In this document: piece by piece, positions 7,409 through 7,451 of the stretch | How positions within the stretch are numbered: position 1 is the stretch's first letter | Layout: every line of letters starts with the position of its first letter | Source: Gallionellaceae bacterium | Lineage (GTDB): Bacteria > Pseudomonadota > Gammaproteobacteria > Burkholderiales > Gallionellaceae | Length of the DNA: 7,451 nucleotides | Reading direction: 5' to 3' | Assembly: GCA_947445045.1 (NCBI GenBank) | Contig: CANFCA010000048.1 | Location: 1-7,451 of the forward strand | Notes under the pieces: model-generated | Databases searched by the model: none | Seen by the model: only the letters and a program-made list of their open reading frames with translations | What the model was told of the DNA's origin: nothing | Program-made: the position numbers and the translations under genes

Positions 7409-7430
7409 ATTATGTGGTGAATTTTACCAC
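7409..7430 (-). promoter_or_regulatory. Candidate -10 box next to a 17-base palindrome (possible operator)
   Basis: On the minus strand CATAAT (7414-7409) resembles a -10 box about 55 bases before the start codon. Directly upstream is GTGGTAAAATTCACCAC (7430-7414), whose five-base arms GTGGT/ACCAC are exact and whose inner bases mostly match, seven of eight per half. A bound regulator there would cover the promoter spacer. No good -35 box is found at 16-18 bases, so the promoter could be weak, activator-dependent or misplaced. Confidence 0.35.
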
Positions 7431-7451
7431 TGACCTACGTGCAGATTTTTG

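Overview
The window looks like ordinary chromosomal DNA from a Gram-negative proteobacterium. Protein style (GlgP, YgjP and DbpA close to their proteobacterial forms), a GC content near one half by eye, and a dispersed GTTCGCCCTGAGC/TCGAAGGG-type inverted repeat together suggest a betaproteobacterium, perhaps of the Nitrosomonadales/Gallionellaceae kind. The taxonomic guess is inference; no rRNA or marker gene is present. I saw no phage, transposase, CRISPR, toxin-antitoxin or secondary-metabolism gene.

Layout. Three genes run left to right. Glycogen phosphorylase (1-2520) has a reading frame open to the left edge, so its 5' end is probably cut off. It is followed by a likely intrinsic terminator (2563-2594). 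Next come a membrane sensor histidine kinase (2663-4699) with six predicted membrane segments, two similar PAS domains and a NarL-type kinase core, and a YgjP-type metallopeptidase-domain protein (4779-5324). Two genes then run right to left: dbpA (5447-6868), and upstream of it a small conserved-looking protein of unknown function (6865-7353). These two overlap by four bases (ATGA) and should form one translationally coupled operon. The two blocks converge on a long imperfect inverted repeat (5334-5438) that can fold from either strand and is flanked by T-runs on both sides, so it probably terminates both.

Functions. GlgP releases glucose-1-phosphate from stored glycogen. The kinase probably controls transcription through a LuxR/FixJ-type response regulator encoded elsewhere, since no regulator lies next to it here. 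DbpA is an RNA helicase for large-subunit ribosome assembly, and its small partner, with a possible winged-helix fold and a basic tail, may be an accessory factor. There is no clear functional link between the two blocks.

The points most worth a second look are the coupled unknown protein upstream of dbpA, the orphan kinase with its unassigned membrane sensor, the palindromic cruciform repeat at the convergent junction, and a 17-base palindrome in the promoter region of the dbpA operon. I did not find convincing evidence for a wholly new system. No gene-free stretch exceeds about 150 bases.
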